Assembly: GCA_002450095.1 (NCBI GenBank)
Contig: DJYK01000024.1
Span: forward strand, 2,620 to 31,173
Reading direction: 5' to 3'
DNA from: Mageeibacillus sp. UBA6980
GTDB lineage: Bacteria > Bacillota > Clostridia > Saccharofermentanales > Saccharofermentanaceae
DNA length: 28,554 nt
The notes below the pieces were generated by a model, which was not told where the DNA came from, did no database searches, and saw only the letters and a program-made list of their open reading frames with translations. A program made the translations under genes and the position numbers. The stretch's first letter is position 1. Each line of letters starts with the position of its first letter. This document shows positions 22,083-28,554 of this stretch, piece by piece.

Positions 22083-22131
22083 TTGACAAATAACCATATC
22101 CCATGATTGGATAATTTAAGTGGTGTAGAAT
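22083..22131 (+). promoter_or_regulatory. Candidate promoter region of the BceRS-like genes
   Basis: TTGACA (22083-22088), GATAAT (22110-22115, spacing 21) and TAGAAT (22126-22131) are present, but none forms a well-spaced -35/-10 pair. TAGAAT alone would give a leader of about nine bases before ATG 22147. A TGACA half-site lacks its TGTAA partner. Confidence 0.35.
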
Positions 22132-22146
22132 GAAAAAGAGAATAGT

Positions 22147-22824
22147 ATGTATAAGATATTTATAGTGGAAGACGATAAGGGCATAGCTGACGGTATAGCT
22201 GCTTGCCTTAAAGTATGGGACATGGAATCCCGTGAAGTTCAGGATTACCGTAATGTCACGGAGGAGATCAGAGACTATGATCCGCACCTCGTGATTATGG
22301 ATATAACGCTGCCTTACATGGGCGGTTACTACTGGTGCCAGGAGATCCGTAAGACGAGCTCCGTGCCGATCATTTTTATCTCGTCTGCGACGGATAACAT
22401 GAACATTATAATGGCGATGAATATGGGTGCCGACGACTTCATTCCGAAGCCGTTCGACCAGAGTGTTCTCATCGCGAAAGTACAGGCTCTTCTTCGAAGG
22501 GCTTACGACTTCAATAAGGGTTCTTTCGCACTTGAAGCAGCGGGTGCCGTTCTTAACACCAACGACAACACTTTGACCTATAACGGAACGAAGATCGAGC
22601 TCGCACGTAACGAGTACAAGATCCTTCTTACACTCATGCAGAACAAGAATAAAGTAGTTAGCCGTGAGAAGCTCATGGAGGCTTTGTGGGAGACGGACAG
22701 CTTCGTCGACGAGAACACGCTGACGGTTAATGTCGGCCGCCTCAGAAAGACCTTGGAAGCAGCGGGCCTTAAGGACCTCATCAAGACAAAATTCGGAGTG
22801 GGTTACATCCTGGAGGATTCCTGA
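22147..22824 (+). CDS. BceR-type response regulator
   Basis: 225 residues, OmpR family. Receiver domain (about 3-115): acidic pair Asp9/Asp10, phosphoacceptor Asp52 in IMDITLP, Ser79/Ser80 and Lys101 in FIPKPF. A winged-helix output domain (about 130-225) has the KNKVVSREKLMEALW and ENTLTVNVGRLRKTL segments typical of the group. Phosphorylated by the kinase encoded next, it should activate the ABC transporter genes through the operator at 23798. No ribosome binding site of usual strength precedes ATG 22147. Its stop overlaps the kinase start (TGATG). Confidence 0.92.
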   Translation: MYKIFIVEDDKGIADGIAACLKVWDMESREVQDYRNVTEEIRDYDPHLVIMDITLPYMGGYYWCQEIRKTSSVPIIFISSATDNMNIIMAMNMGADDFIPKPFDQSVLIAKVQALLRRAYDFNKGSFALEAAGAVLNTNDNTLTYNGTKIELARNEYKILLTLMQNKNKVVSREKLMEALWETDSFVDENTLTVNVGRLRKTLEAAGLKDLIKTKFGVGYILEDS

Positions 22825-23786
22825 TGAAGCGCTTCGGTGGCTATCTTAGATCCCGCCTGGGAACCATAATTCTGTGCGTTTGCCTGTTCGGCGTGTTCGC
22901 TGCTGCGGATCTGCTTTTCGAGGTGGAAACAATAGTGCTGTGGTACCCGCTTATTTTGGGAGCGATGCTGCTTCTTGTTGTGGGTGCGGTGGATTACGTG
23001 ATGTTTCTTAAGAAGCATAAGGAGCTTTCTTACGGCGAGCTTCCCACACCGAAAAGCTTGATCGAGGAAGATTACCAGAGCATCATCGCGAAGCTTAAGG
23101 AAGAAGCCGAGATGAGGGCAAGTTCCGCTTCGCAGGACTACAACAACATGATCGAGTACTACACTGTGTGGGCGCATCAGATCAAGACACCAATCGCGGC
23201 GATGAGGCTTAACCTGCAGTCCGAAGACAGCGAGAGTGCGAGGAAGCTTATGGGCGACCTTAACAGGATCGAATCGTATGTTGAGATGGTACTTACTTTC
23301 TTAAGGCTCGATTCCGACAGCACGGATTACGTCATTAAAGAGTACGATCTCGATGAGATAATCAAGTCTTCCGTAAGGAAGTTCTCGCGCGAGTTTATCC
23401 TGAAGAAACTGACGCTTAATTACGAGCCCGTGAAGTACAAATGCATCACTGATGAGAAGTGGCTCGAGTTTATAATAGAGCAGGTAATATCGAATGCTGT
23501 TAAGTACACGTCAGAAGGCGGAGTGCGCATCTATATGGACGAGCCGGGACTTCTTGTCATCGAAGACACGGGTATCGGCATAAGCGCGGAAGACCTGCCA
23601 CGTATATTCGAGAACGGATACACGGGATTTAACGGCCGCGAGGATAAGCGCGCAAGTGGTATAGGTTTGTATCTATGTAAGAGGATTGCCGATAACCTAG
23701 GTCACAAGATAACGGCAGAGTCGACTCCCGGAGTAGGAACGAAGATGATTATCGACGTAAGAGGGAAGAAGCTCGGAGTAGAGTAA
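22824..23786 (+). CDS. BceS-type intramembrane-sensing histidine kinase
   Basis: 320 residues. Two membrane helices near the N terminus (about 13-31 and 38-58) enclose only a few residues, so the kinase has no real sensor domain and must take its signal from the partner transporter. The H-box is WAHQIKTPIAAMRL with His118; the N-box has Asn224; G-boxes are EDTGIGIS (247-254) and GIGLYLCK (279-286). This layout defines the BceS-like group that detects cell-wall-active peptides such as bacitracin and lantibiotics in complex with a BceAB transporter. Translation is coupled to the regulator. Confidence 0.92.
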   Translation: MKRFGGYLRSRLGTIILCVCLFGVFAAADLLFEVETIVLWYPLILGAMLLLVVGAVDYVMFLKKHKELSYGELPTPKSLIEEDYQSIIAKLKEEAEMRASSASQDYNNMIEYYTVWAHQIKTPIAAMRLNLQSEDSESARKLMGDLNRIESYVEMVLTFLRLDSDSTDYVIKEYDLDEIIKSSVRKFSREFILKKLTLNYEPVKYKCITDEKWLEFIIEQVISNAVKYTSEGGVRIYMDEPGLLVIEDTGIGISAEDLPRIFENGYTGFNGREDKRASGIGLYLCKRIADNLGHKITAESTPGVGTKMIIDVRGKKLGVE

Positions 23787-23797
23787 TTTTCCAAATG

Positions 23798-23811
23798 TGA
23801 CAAATGTGTAA
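23798..23811 (+). promoter_or_regulatory. BceR-like operator upstream of the ABC transporter
   Basis: TGACA-AATG-TGTAA exactly fits the inverted repeat TnACA-N4-TGTAA that is known for BceR-type regulators of Bacillota. It sits 83 bases before ATG 23894, in the 107-base gap between the kinase and ATPase genes. A weak TACACT at 23856-23861 may be the -10 box of the inducible promoter. Confidence 0.7.
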
Positions 23812-23893
23812 GAAGTACGTAAGCAGATTCAATGGAATGGGAAAGAGCGAATTCATACACTTAAGCCATGACAATGAGAAAGGATGAAACAGT

Positions 23894-24658
23894 ATGAATT
23901 TGCTTGAAGTTTCAGGAGTAAAAAAGATATACAAGACGCGCTTCGGAGGCCAGTCCGTAGAAGCGTTGAAGAACGTTAATTTCACAGTAGAGAAGGGCGA
24001 GTTCGTCGCTATCATGGGTGAGTCCGGAAGCGGTAAGACTACGCTTCTTAATATTCTTGCGGCCCTCGATAAGGCAACGTCAGGAACAGTTATTCTCGAC
24101 GGCATGGATGTGGGTAAGATCAAGGAGTCCCAGATGGCGAAGTTCCGCCGCGATAATATGGGATATGTATTCCAGGATTTTAATCTTCTTGATACCTTCT
24201 CCCTTGAGGATAATATCTATCTTCCTTTGGTGCTCGCAGGTAAGAAGCATGCGGAGATGAAGTCACGCCTTGATGAGATCGCAGAGCCTCTCGGAATCAC
24301 AAGTCTTCTTAAGAAGTATCCGTATGAAGTATCAGGTGGTCAGAAGCAAAGAGCCGCAGTCGCAAGAGCTCTTATCACAGGCCCCCGCATCATACTTGCA
24401 GACGAGCCTACAGGCGCTCTTGATTCCAAGTCTTCCGATGAACTTCTCGACCTGTTTACGAAGGTTAATCAGATGGGTCAGACAGTCCTCATGGTTACAC
24501 ATTCCACGAAGGCCGCAAGCCACGCTTCCAGAGTAATGTTCATCAAGGACGGCGTGATCTTCCATCAGATCTATAAGGGTGATTCCACAGACACCGAACT
24601 TTACCAGAAGATCTCCGATACACTGACGCTTCTTGCGCAGGGAGGTGATATTAAGTGA
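23894..24658 (+). CDS. BceA-type ABC transporter ATPase
   Basis: 254 residues, a single nucleotide-binding domain. Walker A GESGSGKTT (42-50), Q-loop VFQDFNLL (92-99), signature VSGGQKQRAAVARA (146-159), Walker B IILADEP (166-172) and the D-loop GALDS. It drives the permease encoded next, forming a MacB-like mechanotransmission transporter that frees the lipid-cycle target from antimicrobial peptides and signals to the kinase. AAAGGA precedes ATG 23894. The gap in front of it, with the operator, means the transporter can be induced separately from the two-component genes. Confidence 0.93.
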   Translation: MNLLEVSGVKKIYKTRFGGQSVEALKNVNFTVEKGEFVAIMGESGSGKTTLLNILAALDKATSGTVILDGMDVGKIKESQMAKFRRDNMGYVFQDFNLLDTFSLEDNIYLPLVLAGKKHAEMKSRLDEIAEPLGITSLLKKYPYEVSGGQKQRAAVARALITGPRIILADEPTGALDSKSSDELLDLFTKVNQMGQTVLMVTHSTKAASHASRVMFIKDGVIFHQIYKGDSTDTELYQKISDTLTLLAQGGDIK

Positions 24659-26685
24659 ATATAGGTCTCTATCCCAAGATCGCGTATGAAGGTATGCGTA
24701 AGAACGGGAAGCTTTACATTCCTTACTGCATTACCTGCATACTGATGGTCGCTATCTATTACATAGTTCATTTCCTCGCTTTCTCCGGAGTTCTTATCGG
24801 AATCCCGGGAGCAAGTACAGCCGTTCAGATGCTTGGATTCGGCGTCTATGTCATCACCATATTCAGTGCTATATTTCTGTTCTATACACAGTCGACATTG
24901 ATCAAGGGACGTAAGAAAGAATTCGGTCTTTACAGTGTCCTCGGAATGAACAAGAATAACCTCGGCATGATCATCTTCTATGAAACGATCATGACATGGA
25001 TCGCAGCAATCTTCGGAGGACTGATCTTAGGTATCGGTATGTCCAAGGTAGCTGAACTCGGATTTACCCGTATGATCGCAGCACCGGTTAATTATGATTT
25101 CAGGATATCAACGGATTCAGTGCTTCACACGATCGGAACATTCACGGTTATATTCCTTCTTATTTGGCTCAATACGATAAGACAGATCAAGTTTTCTTCT
25201 GCAATCGAACTTGTCCGTTCCGAGAAGGCTGGAGAGAAGCCTCCCAAGGCTAACTGGTTTATCGGGATCCTCGGTGTCATCGTTCTCGGTGCAGGCTACG
25301 TTCTTGCTATCAGAATCCAGCAGCCCATCTCCGCTTTGTTCGGATTCTTCATTGCAGTTGTGCTTGTAATCGTTGGAACATACCTCGTGCTCATCGCAGG
25401 TTCGGTATTGCTTTGCAGGATCTTGCAGAAGAACAAGGATTACTACTACAAGACTAACCACTTCGTATCGGTATCTTCCATGGCTTACCGCATGAAGAGA
25501 AATGGAGCGGGACTTGCTTCCATCTGCATCCTTCTCACTATCGTTCTGGTAATACTCTCTTCGACATCGGTACTGTTCAACAATTCGGAGTATTGCCTTA
25601 CAGTAAGATACCCGAATGAGATCGGCGCATTCGCCTGCACATACGGATACGATGAGAACCTTACGGATTTAGGTGAGAGACTTGATGATATCCTCTACGA
25701 GGCTGCCGAGGCACACGGTGCGACAGTTACAAATAACAAGACTTACTACACATATTCGATCTGCGGCTATCTTGAGAATGATGTGCTTCAGGTAACTCTC
25801 GATTCGTTGTCAGACATGACATTTATCGATTATGACAAGGTTGCACAGATTCAATTCATTGATGTAGGTCTATATAACCGCGTATTCGGATATAACGAGA
25901 CTGTTGAACCCGGTAAGGCTATCGTCGGAACAGCAAACGACATCACTCTCGGCGACACACTCATAATCGGAGATTCAACATTCGAGGTGTCCAAGCGTAT
26001 TGATGACAGGATTGATGAGATCGACCCGGCTTCCAAGATCGCAGTATCACCTACGATCTACATGATCGTCGACGATGTCGAAGAGGTAGCTCAGAACTAC
26101 ATTCAGTATCAGGATTACAATGGAGAGCCGATGCTTGCCTGGTACTGGTATTGCAGATTCGATACGGGCCTTGATGTTGATGGACAGATAGCAGTTGCCA
26201 ATGATCTTAGCGCAATTCTTAATGAAGAACTTGGTCCTTTGAACTTCACTAACTACTACTGTGACAGCCACGAGAACCAGCGTACGGATTTTTTAAGCAC
26301 ATTCGGCGGACTCATGTTCCTCGGTATACTTCTTAGCACCATATTCCTTGTATCATGCGTGCTCATCATCTACTACAAGCAGATCTCCGAAGGCTTCGAG
26401 GATAAGTCCAGATTCGAGATCATGCAGAAGGTCGGCATGACGCGCGAAGATATCAAGAAGAGCATCAATTCACAGATGCTTACGGTATTCCTGATCCCGA
26501 TCGTGTTCGCCTGCGCACACCTGTTCATGGCTTTGCCGATCATCCATAAACTTCTTATGCTCATGGGCTTCATGAATATGCCTATGCTCGTTGCAACAGC
26601 AAGCGTATGCGTAGTTATCTGTGCGGTATTCTATGCAGCTATCTACAAGGTAACATCCAACGCTTACTACAAGATCGTATCCTGA
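24655..26685 (+). CDS. BceB-type ABC transporter permease
   Basis: 676 residues, the normal size, with about ten membrane helices. An FtsX-like unit lies near the N terminus (about 55-160) and another at the C terminus (about 555-670). Between helices seven and eight is a large extracytoplasmic domain of roughly 220 residues (about 310-530), the part that determines peptide specificity in this family. The start is GTG 24655, overlapping the ATPase stop by four bases, behind the excellent ribosome binding site GGAGGTGA. It completes the four-gene Bce module; the peptide it answers to cannot be told from sequence. Confidence 0.93.
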   Translation: MNIGLYPKIAYEGMRKNGKLYIPYCITCILMVAIYYIVHFLAFSGVLIGIPGASTAVQMLGFGVYVITIFSAIFLFYTQSTLIKGRKKEFGLYSVLGMNKNNLGMIIFYETIMTWIAAIFGGLILGIGMSKVAELGFTRMIAAPVNYDFRISTDSVLHTIGTFTVIFLLIWLNTIRQIKFSSAIELVRSEKAGEKPPKANWFIGILGVIVLGAGYVLAIRIQQPISALFGFFIAVVLVIVGTYLVLIAGSVLLCRILQKNKDYYYKTNHFVSVSSMAYRMKRNGAGLASICILLTIVLVILSSTSVLFNNSEYCLTVRYPNEIGAFACTYGYDENLTDLGERLDDILYEAAEAHGATVTNNKTYYTYSICGYLENDVLQVTLDSLSDMTFIDYDKVAQIQFIDVGLYNRVFGYNETVEPGKAIVGTANDITLGDTLIIGDSTFEVSKRIDDRIDEIDPASKIAVSPTIYMIVDDVEEVAQNYIQYQDYNGEPMLAWYWYCRFDTGLDVDGQIAVANDLSAILNEELGPLNFTNYYCDSHENQRTDFLSTFGGLMFLGILLSTIFLVSCVLIIYYKQISEGFEDKSRFEIMQKVGMTREDIKKSINSQMLTVFLIPIVFACAHLFMALPIIHKLLMLMGFMNMPMLVATASVCVVICAVFYAAIYKVTSNAYYKIVS

Positions 26686-26702
26686 GCAGTTTTGATGGAT
26701 AT

Positions 26703-26759
26703 AAAAAGGGGCTGTGAAAAAACCTCGACTAAAAATCGAGGTTACACAGCTCCTTTTTT
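26703..26759. terminator. Nested bidirectional terminator
   Basis: An inner stem ACCTCGA / TCGAGGT (26722-26742) lies inside an outer stem AAAAAGGGGCTGTG / CACAGCTCCTTTTTT. The outer stem with its T run ends the + strand Bce operon. On the minus strand the inner stem is followed by TTTTTT and the outer by TTTTT, so it also serves the convergent genes that end at 26812. Confidence 0.9.
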
Positions 26760-26811
26760 GTTTGGATTAGCCAGCTAAAAAAGAGCAGGGATGCCCTTCT
26801 CTCGATGAAAT

Positions 26812-27594
26812 TTAATATACCACTAATAATACATTACAATCGTCAGCTCTATCAGGGAGATTCTCCGGTCTGTACCAGGAGTATACGGAAGATGTCGATC
26901 TGTTCATATCGATGTCTATGAGGATGTCATCTTCGTCGCCCGTGAGCCAGAAGTATGTCGTATAATCCAGATCCTCATCATCGGGATCAAAGTAGCAGGG
27001 GATGACCTGGACTGTTTTCTCATAAGCGAAACATAAATCTCTTATCTCATGCAGAAAATCATTTAGCTGATCGAGTTCAGTTTGCTGAGCATCTCTTGAG
27101 ATATAGATCAGGAGAACCAGGTCATTACCGGCTTCATCACTTACGTAATCGAAGTTGATATCAGCGATATCGAATTGATGCCTGTCGAGGCACGCCTGTA
27201 CTTCGTCTTCCCACTCACCAGTATAATTCTCAACAACCTGTGCTCGCTCTATCTGATTAATCTCATTCTGAACTTTTCTCACATAAGAAGAAAGAATTAC
27301 GGCCAGTACTATCGTTATAATTATAGGTATAGCAGAGAGTATAATGCACACAGTCGCATATATGCTCTTGGTGTTGATGCTTTTCGCGATGATGGCAAGG
27401 ACAAGGCTTATAAAAAACCCGAAGCCACCGGCTAAGATGGTGGACGTAAAGGAATCTGTCAGGGCTATGTTGCCACCGAACCATGACAGAACCCACATTA
27501 CGATAAAGAACGGCGTCGCGATAACGCATAATACCAACACGACAGTTGATATTATGCAAAGAGTTTTTGATGCAGTGTTATTCTTGTCGTTCAT
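26812..27594 (-). CDS. Membrane protein of unknown function with a domain shared with its neighbour
   Basis: 260 residues. Three membrane helices (about 12-36, 50-70 and 80-102) are followed by an outward or inward soluble domain of about 150 residues. That domain begins WEDEVQACLDRHQFDIADI and continues through RDAQQTELDQLNDFLHEIRDLC. The same pattern occurs in the gene just upstream (27602-28384), so the two share a homologous domain on different anchors. Seven bases separate them and there is no ribosome binding site, so translation probably depends on the upstream gene. I recognise no named family. Confidence 0.7.
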   Translation of the reverse strand: MNDKNNTASKTLCIISTVVLVLCVIATPFFIVMWVLSWFGGNIALTDSFTSTILAGGFGFFISLVLAIIAKSINTKSIYATVCIILSAIPIIITIVLAVILSSYVRKVQNEINQIERAQVVENYTGEWEDEVQACLDRHQFDIADINFDYVSDEAGNDLVLLIYISRDAQQTELDQLNDFLHEIRDLCFAYEKTVQVIPCYFDPDDEDLDYTTYFWLTGDEDDILIDIDMNRSTSSVYSWYRPENLPDRADDCNVLLVVY

Positions 27595-27601
27595 AGAATT
27601 A

Positions 27602-28384
27602 TTAGTTCACTAATATCTCGATGTAGCCGGGCAGATTAGTACCCTCTGTTATGCCGGATCTTGAGACCTGCCAGGCGGGTTCGGGATTCGCATTAGCTTC
27701 AAGCGTTACGTCTTCGTCTGAACTCAAGGCATCGATATCAAACGTCCCCACGCCGATATGGCGCTCTTCTTCGGGATCAAACTCAACCAAGGTCACACTA
27801 AATTGGAAAAGATAATGCTCAGTATGAAATTCATCTTCCATTACACAGATATCTCTTAGCTCGAGTAGAAAACTGTCTATCTCTTCTATCGCTTCAGGTG
27901 ACGCATCGCACGAGAATGTAATGCGAACTCCCACTTCAGATATTGTGTTGGCATATTCTGACTCCGAACGTTCAGCTGAGTCAAAGTCATGTCGATTCAT
28001 GCACTTGTTGATCTGATCATCCCAGTAGCGAACGACACTCGTTCTGTAATTGTTTCTGGATCCATGAGAAGAGTCTGAATTGAGAGTGACTGTATAGCGG
28101 TGAGCATGATCAAAAGAACCTCCGCTGGTATAACTCTCAACCCAGCTTTCATAGAATTGCAGATCGCGTTCTAACGAAGAAAAGCGACCGTTTCCCAGAT
28201 ACTCTATTTGTTCTCCGCAAACAAGATCGTTAACCGCCGCAATCAGTTCCTCTTCTGTAGGCGGTTCGTTAGCACTGTTTGACTGACCAAAAGCAAAGCA
28301 TCCGGTCATCGACATAGAGACGATGACCAGAAGTATTGCTAGTGTTTTATGAATGCGATTCCGCATATAACCCGTATACAACAT
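27602..28384 (-). CDS. Lipoprotein of unknown function, partner of the following membrane protein
   Basis: 260 residues from ATG 28384, or 254 from ATG 28366; neither has a clear ribosome binding site. Lipoprotein signal with lipobox MTGC, about 25-29 residues in. The C-terminal half contains YWDDQINKCMNRHDFDSAE and CDASPEAIEEIDSFLLELRDIC, matching the domain of the downstream neighbour: shared pattern W-[ED]-D-[EQ]-[VI]-x2-C-[LM]-x-RH-x-FD and later DA-x8-DFL-x-E-x-RD-x-C. The conserved Cys and His could bind metal or form disulfides, but that is a guess. Eight bases separate it from the partial gene upstream. Confidence 0.7.
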   Translation of the reverse strand: MLYTGYMRNRIHKTLAILLVIVSMSMTGCFAFGQSNSANEPPTEEELIAAVNDLVCGEQIEYLGNGRFSSLERDLQFYESWVESYTSGGSFDHAHRYTVTLNSDSSHGSRNNYRTSVVRYWDDQINKCMNRHDFDSAERSESEYANTISEVGVRITFSCDASPEAIEEIDSFLLELRDICVMEDEFHTEHYLFQFSVTLVEFDPEEERHIGVGTFDIDALSSDEDVTLEANANPEPAWQVSRSGITEGTNLPGYIEILVN

Positions 28385-28392
28385 GTAACTGA

Positions 28393-28554
28393 TCAGGAGT
28401 AGTCAGGTGTTCCAAGGACACTGAAATCAACCGTTATTATCTGACTTGAAGCTATATCTTCATAACCATCGTCAGGATTGTATGATTCGATATCGGCAGA
28501 GAAATATACCTCATTTATAACATCATACAGATATATGTTTCCGTCATCTGCACG
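28393..28554 (-). CDS. Partial gene of unknown function running off the right edge
   Basis: An open minus-strand frame enters at the right edge and ends with TGA at 28395-28393; 53 residues are visible, ending DFSVLGTPDYS. It is rich in Asp, Tyr and Ile with alternating hydrophobic residues, suggesting a beta-rich domain. Its 8-base distance from the lipoprotein downstream makes it the head of a three-gene operon, as far as can be seen. I recognise no family from this fragment. Confidence 0.6.
   Translation of the reverse strand, partial: RADDGNIYLYDVINEVYFSADIESYNPDDGYEDIASSQIITVDFSVLGTPDYS

Noticed and set aside
22083..22097. A second BceR-type operator before the two-component genes
   Set aside because: TGACA is present, but the bases four positions on are ACCAT rather than TGTAA, so only a half-site exists.

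Overview
The window looks like the chromosome of a Gram-positive anaerobe of the class Clostridia (Bacillota), most likely a gut or rumen lineage. The reasons are AAGGAGG-type ribosome binding sites, many short lipoproteins with Ser/Thr/Asp/Glu-rich linkers, consensus sigma-A promoters, a dlt-like cluster, a Bce-type peptide-resistance module, DUF4214 and DUF2304 proteins, and a B. subtilis-type PurF with iron-sulfur cysteines. I cannot name the genus from sequence alone. No prophage, insertion sequence or CRISPR array is visible. Most genes are on the + strand; the exceptions are a radical-SAM gene (5248-6171) and a three-gene group at the right edge (26812-28554).

Layout. 1-2213: a membrane-anchored ECF-type sigma factor preceded by two tiny overlapping reading frames, the second of which carries a copy of a motif found inside the sigma protein. 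2281-6171: HAD phosphatase, tRNA-Gly(GCC), an SGNH-hydrolase lipoprotein coupled to a DUF218 lipoprotein, thioredoxin, and a convergent PflX-like radical-SAM gene. 6248-15332: purF followed, with gaps of at most 22 bases, by two tandem transglutaminase-like ectoenzymes, a DltA-like adenylating enzyme, a DltC-like carrier, an MBOAT acyltransferase, a DltD-position SGNH-like protein with Cys where Ser is expected, and a lipoprotein. This is the most interesting locus: it has the parts of a D-alanylation machine in the order A-C-B-D, but with unusual partners and an atypical substrate pocket.

15395-21742: rplM-rpsI; a surface-glycan group of two GT2 glycosyltransferases flanking a DUF2304 protein (the second transferase lacks a normal start codon); a short DtxR-family regulator; histidyl-tRNA synthetase; a DUF4214 lipoprotein; and a PAP2 phosphatase. 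21739-22032: tRNA-Ser(CGA) followed by about 125 bases of unexplained sequence before its terminator. 22147-26685: a complete BceRSAB-type antimicrobial-peptide sensing and resistance module with a matching inverted-repeat operator upstream of the ABC genes. 26812-28554: three minus-strand genes of unknown function, two sharing a C-terminal domain on different membrane anchors.

How the genes fit together: much of the window concerns the cell envelope. The dlt-like cluster probably esterifies a surface polymer with an amino acid, the glycosyltransferases probably build a polyprenol-linked glycan, PAP2 may recycle lipid-phosphate carriers, and the Bce module answers cell-wall-active peptides. 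Another recurring feature is genes whose -10 box lies only 6-7 bases before the start codon with no ribosome binding site (2281, 6171 minus, 16437), which predicts leaderless mRNAs.
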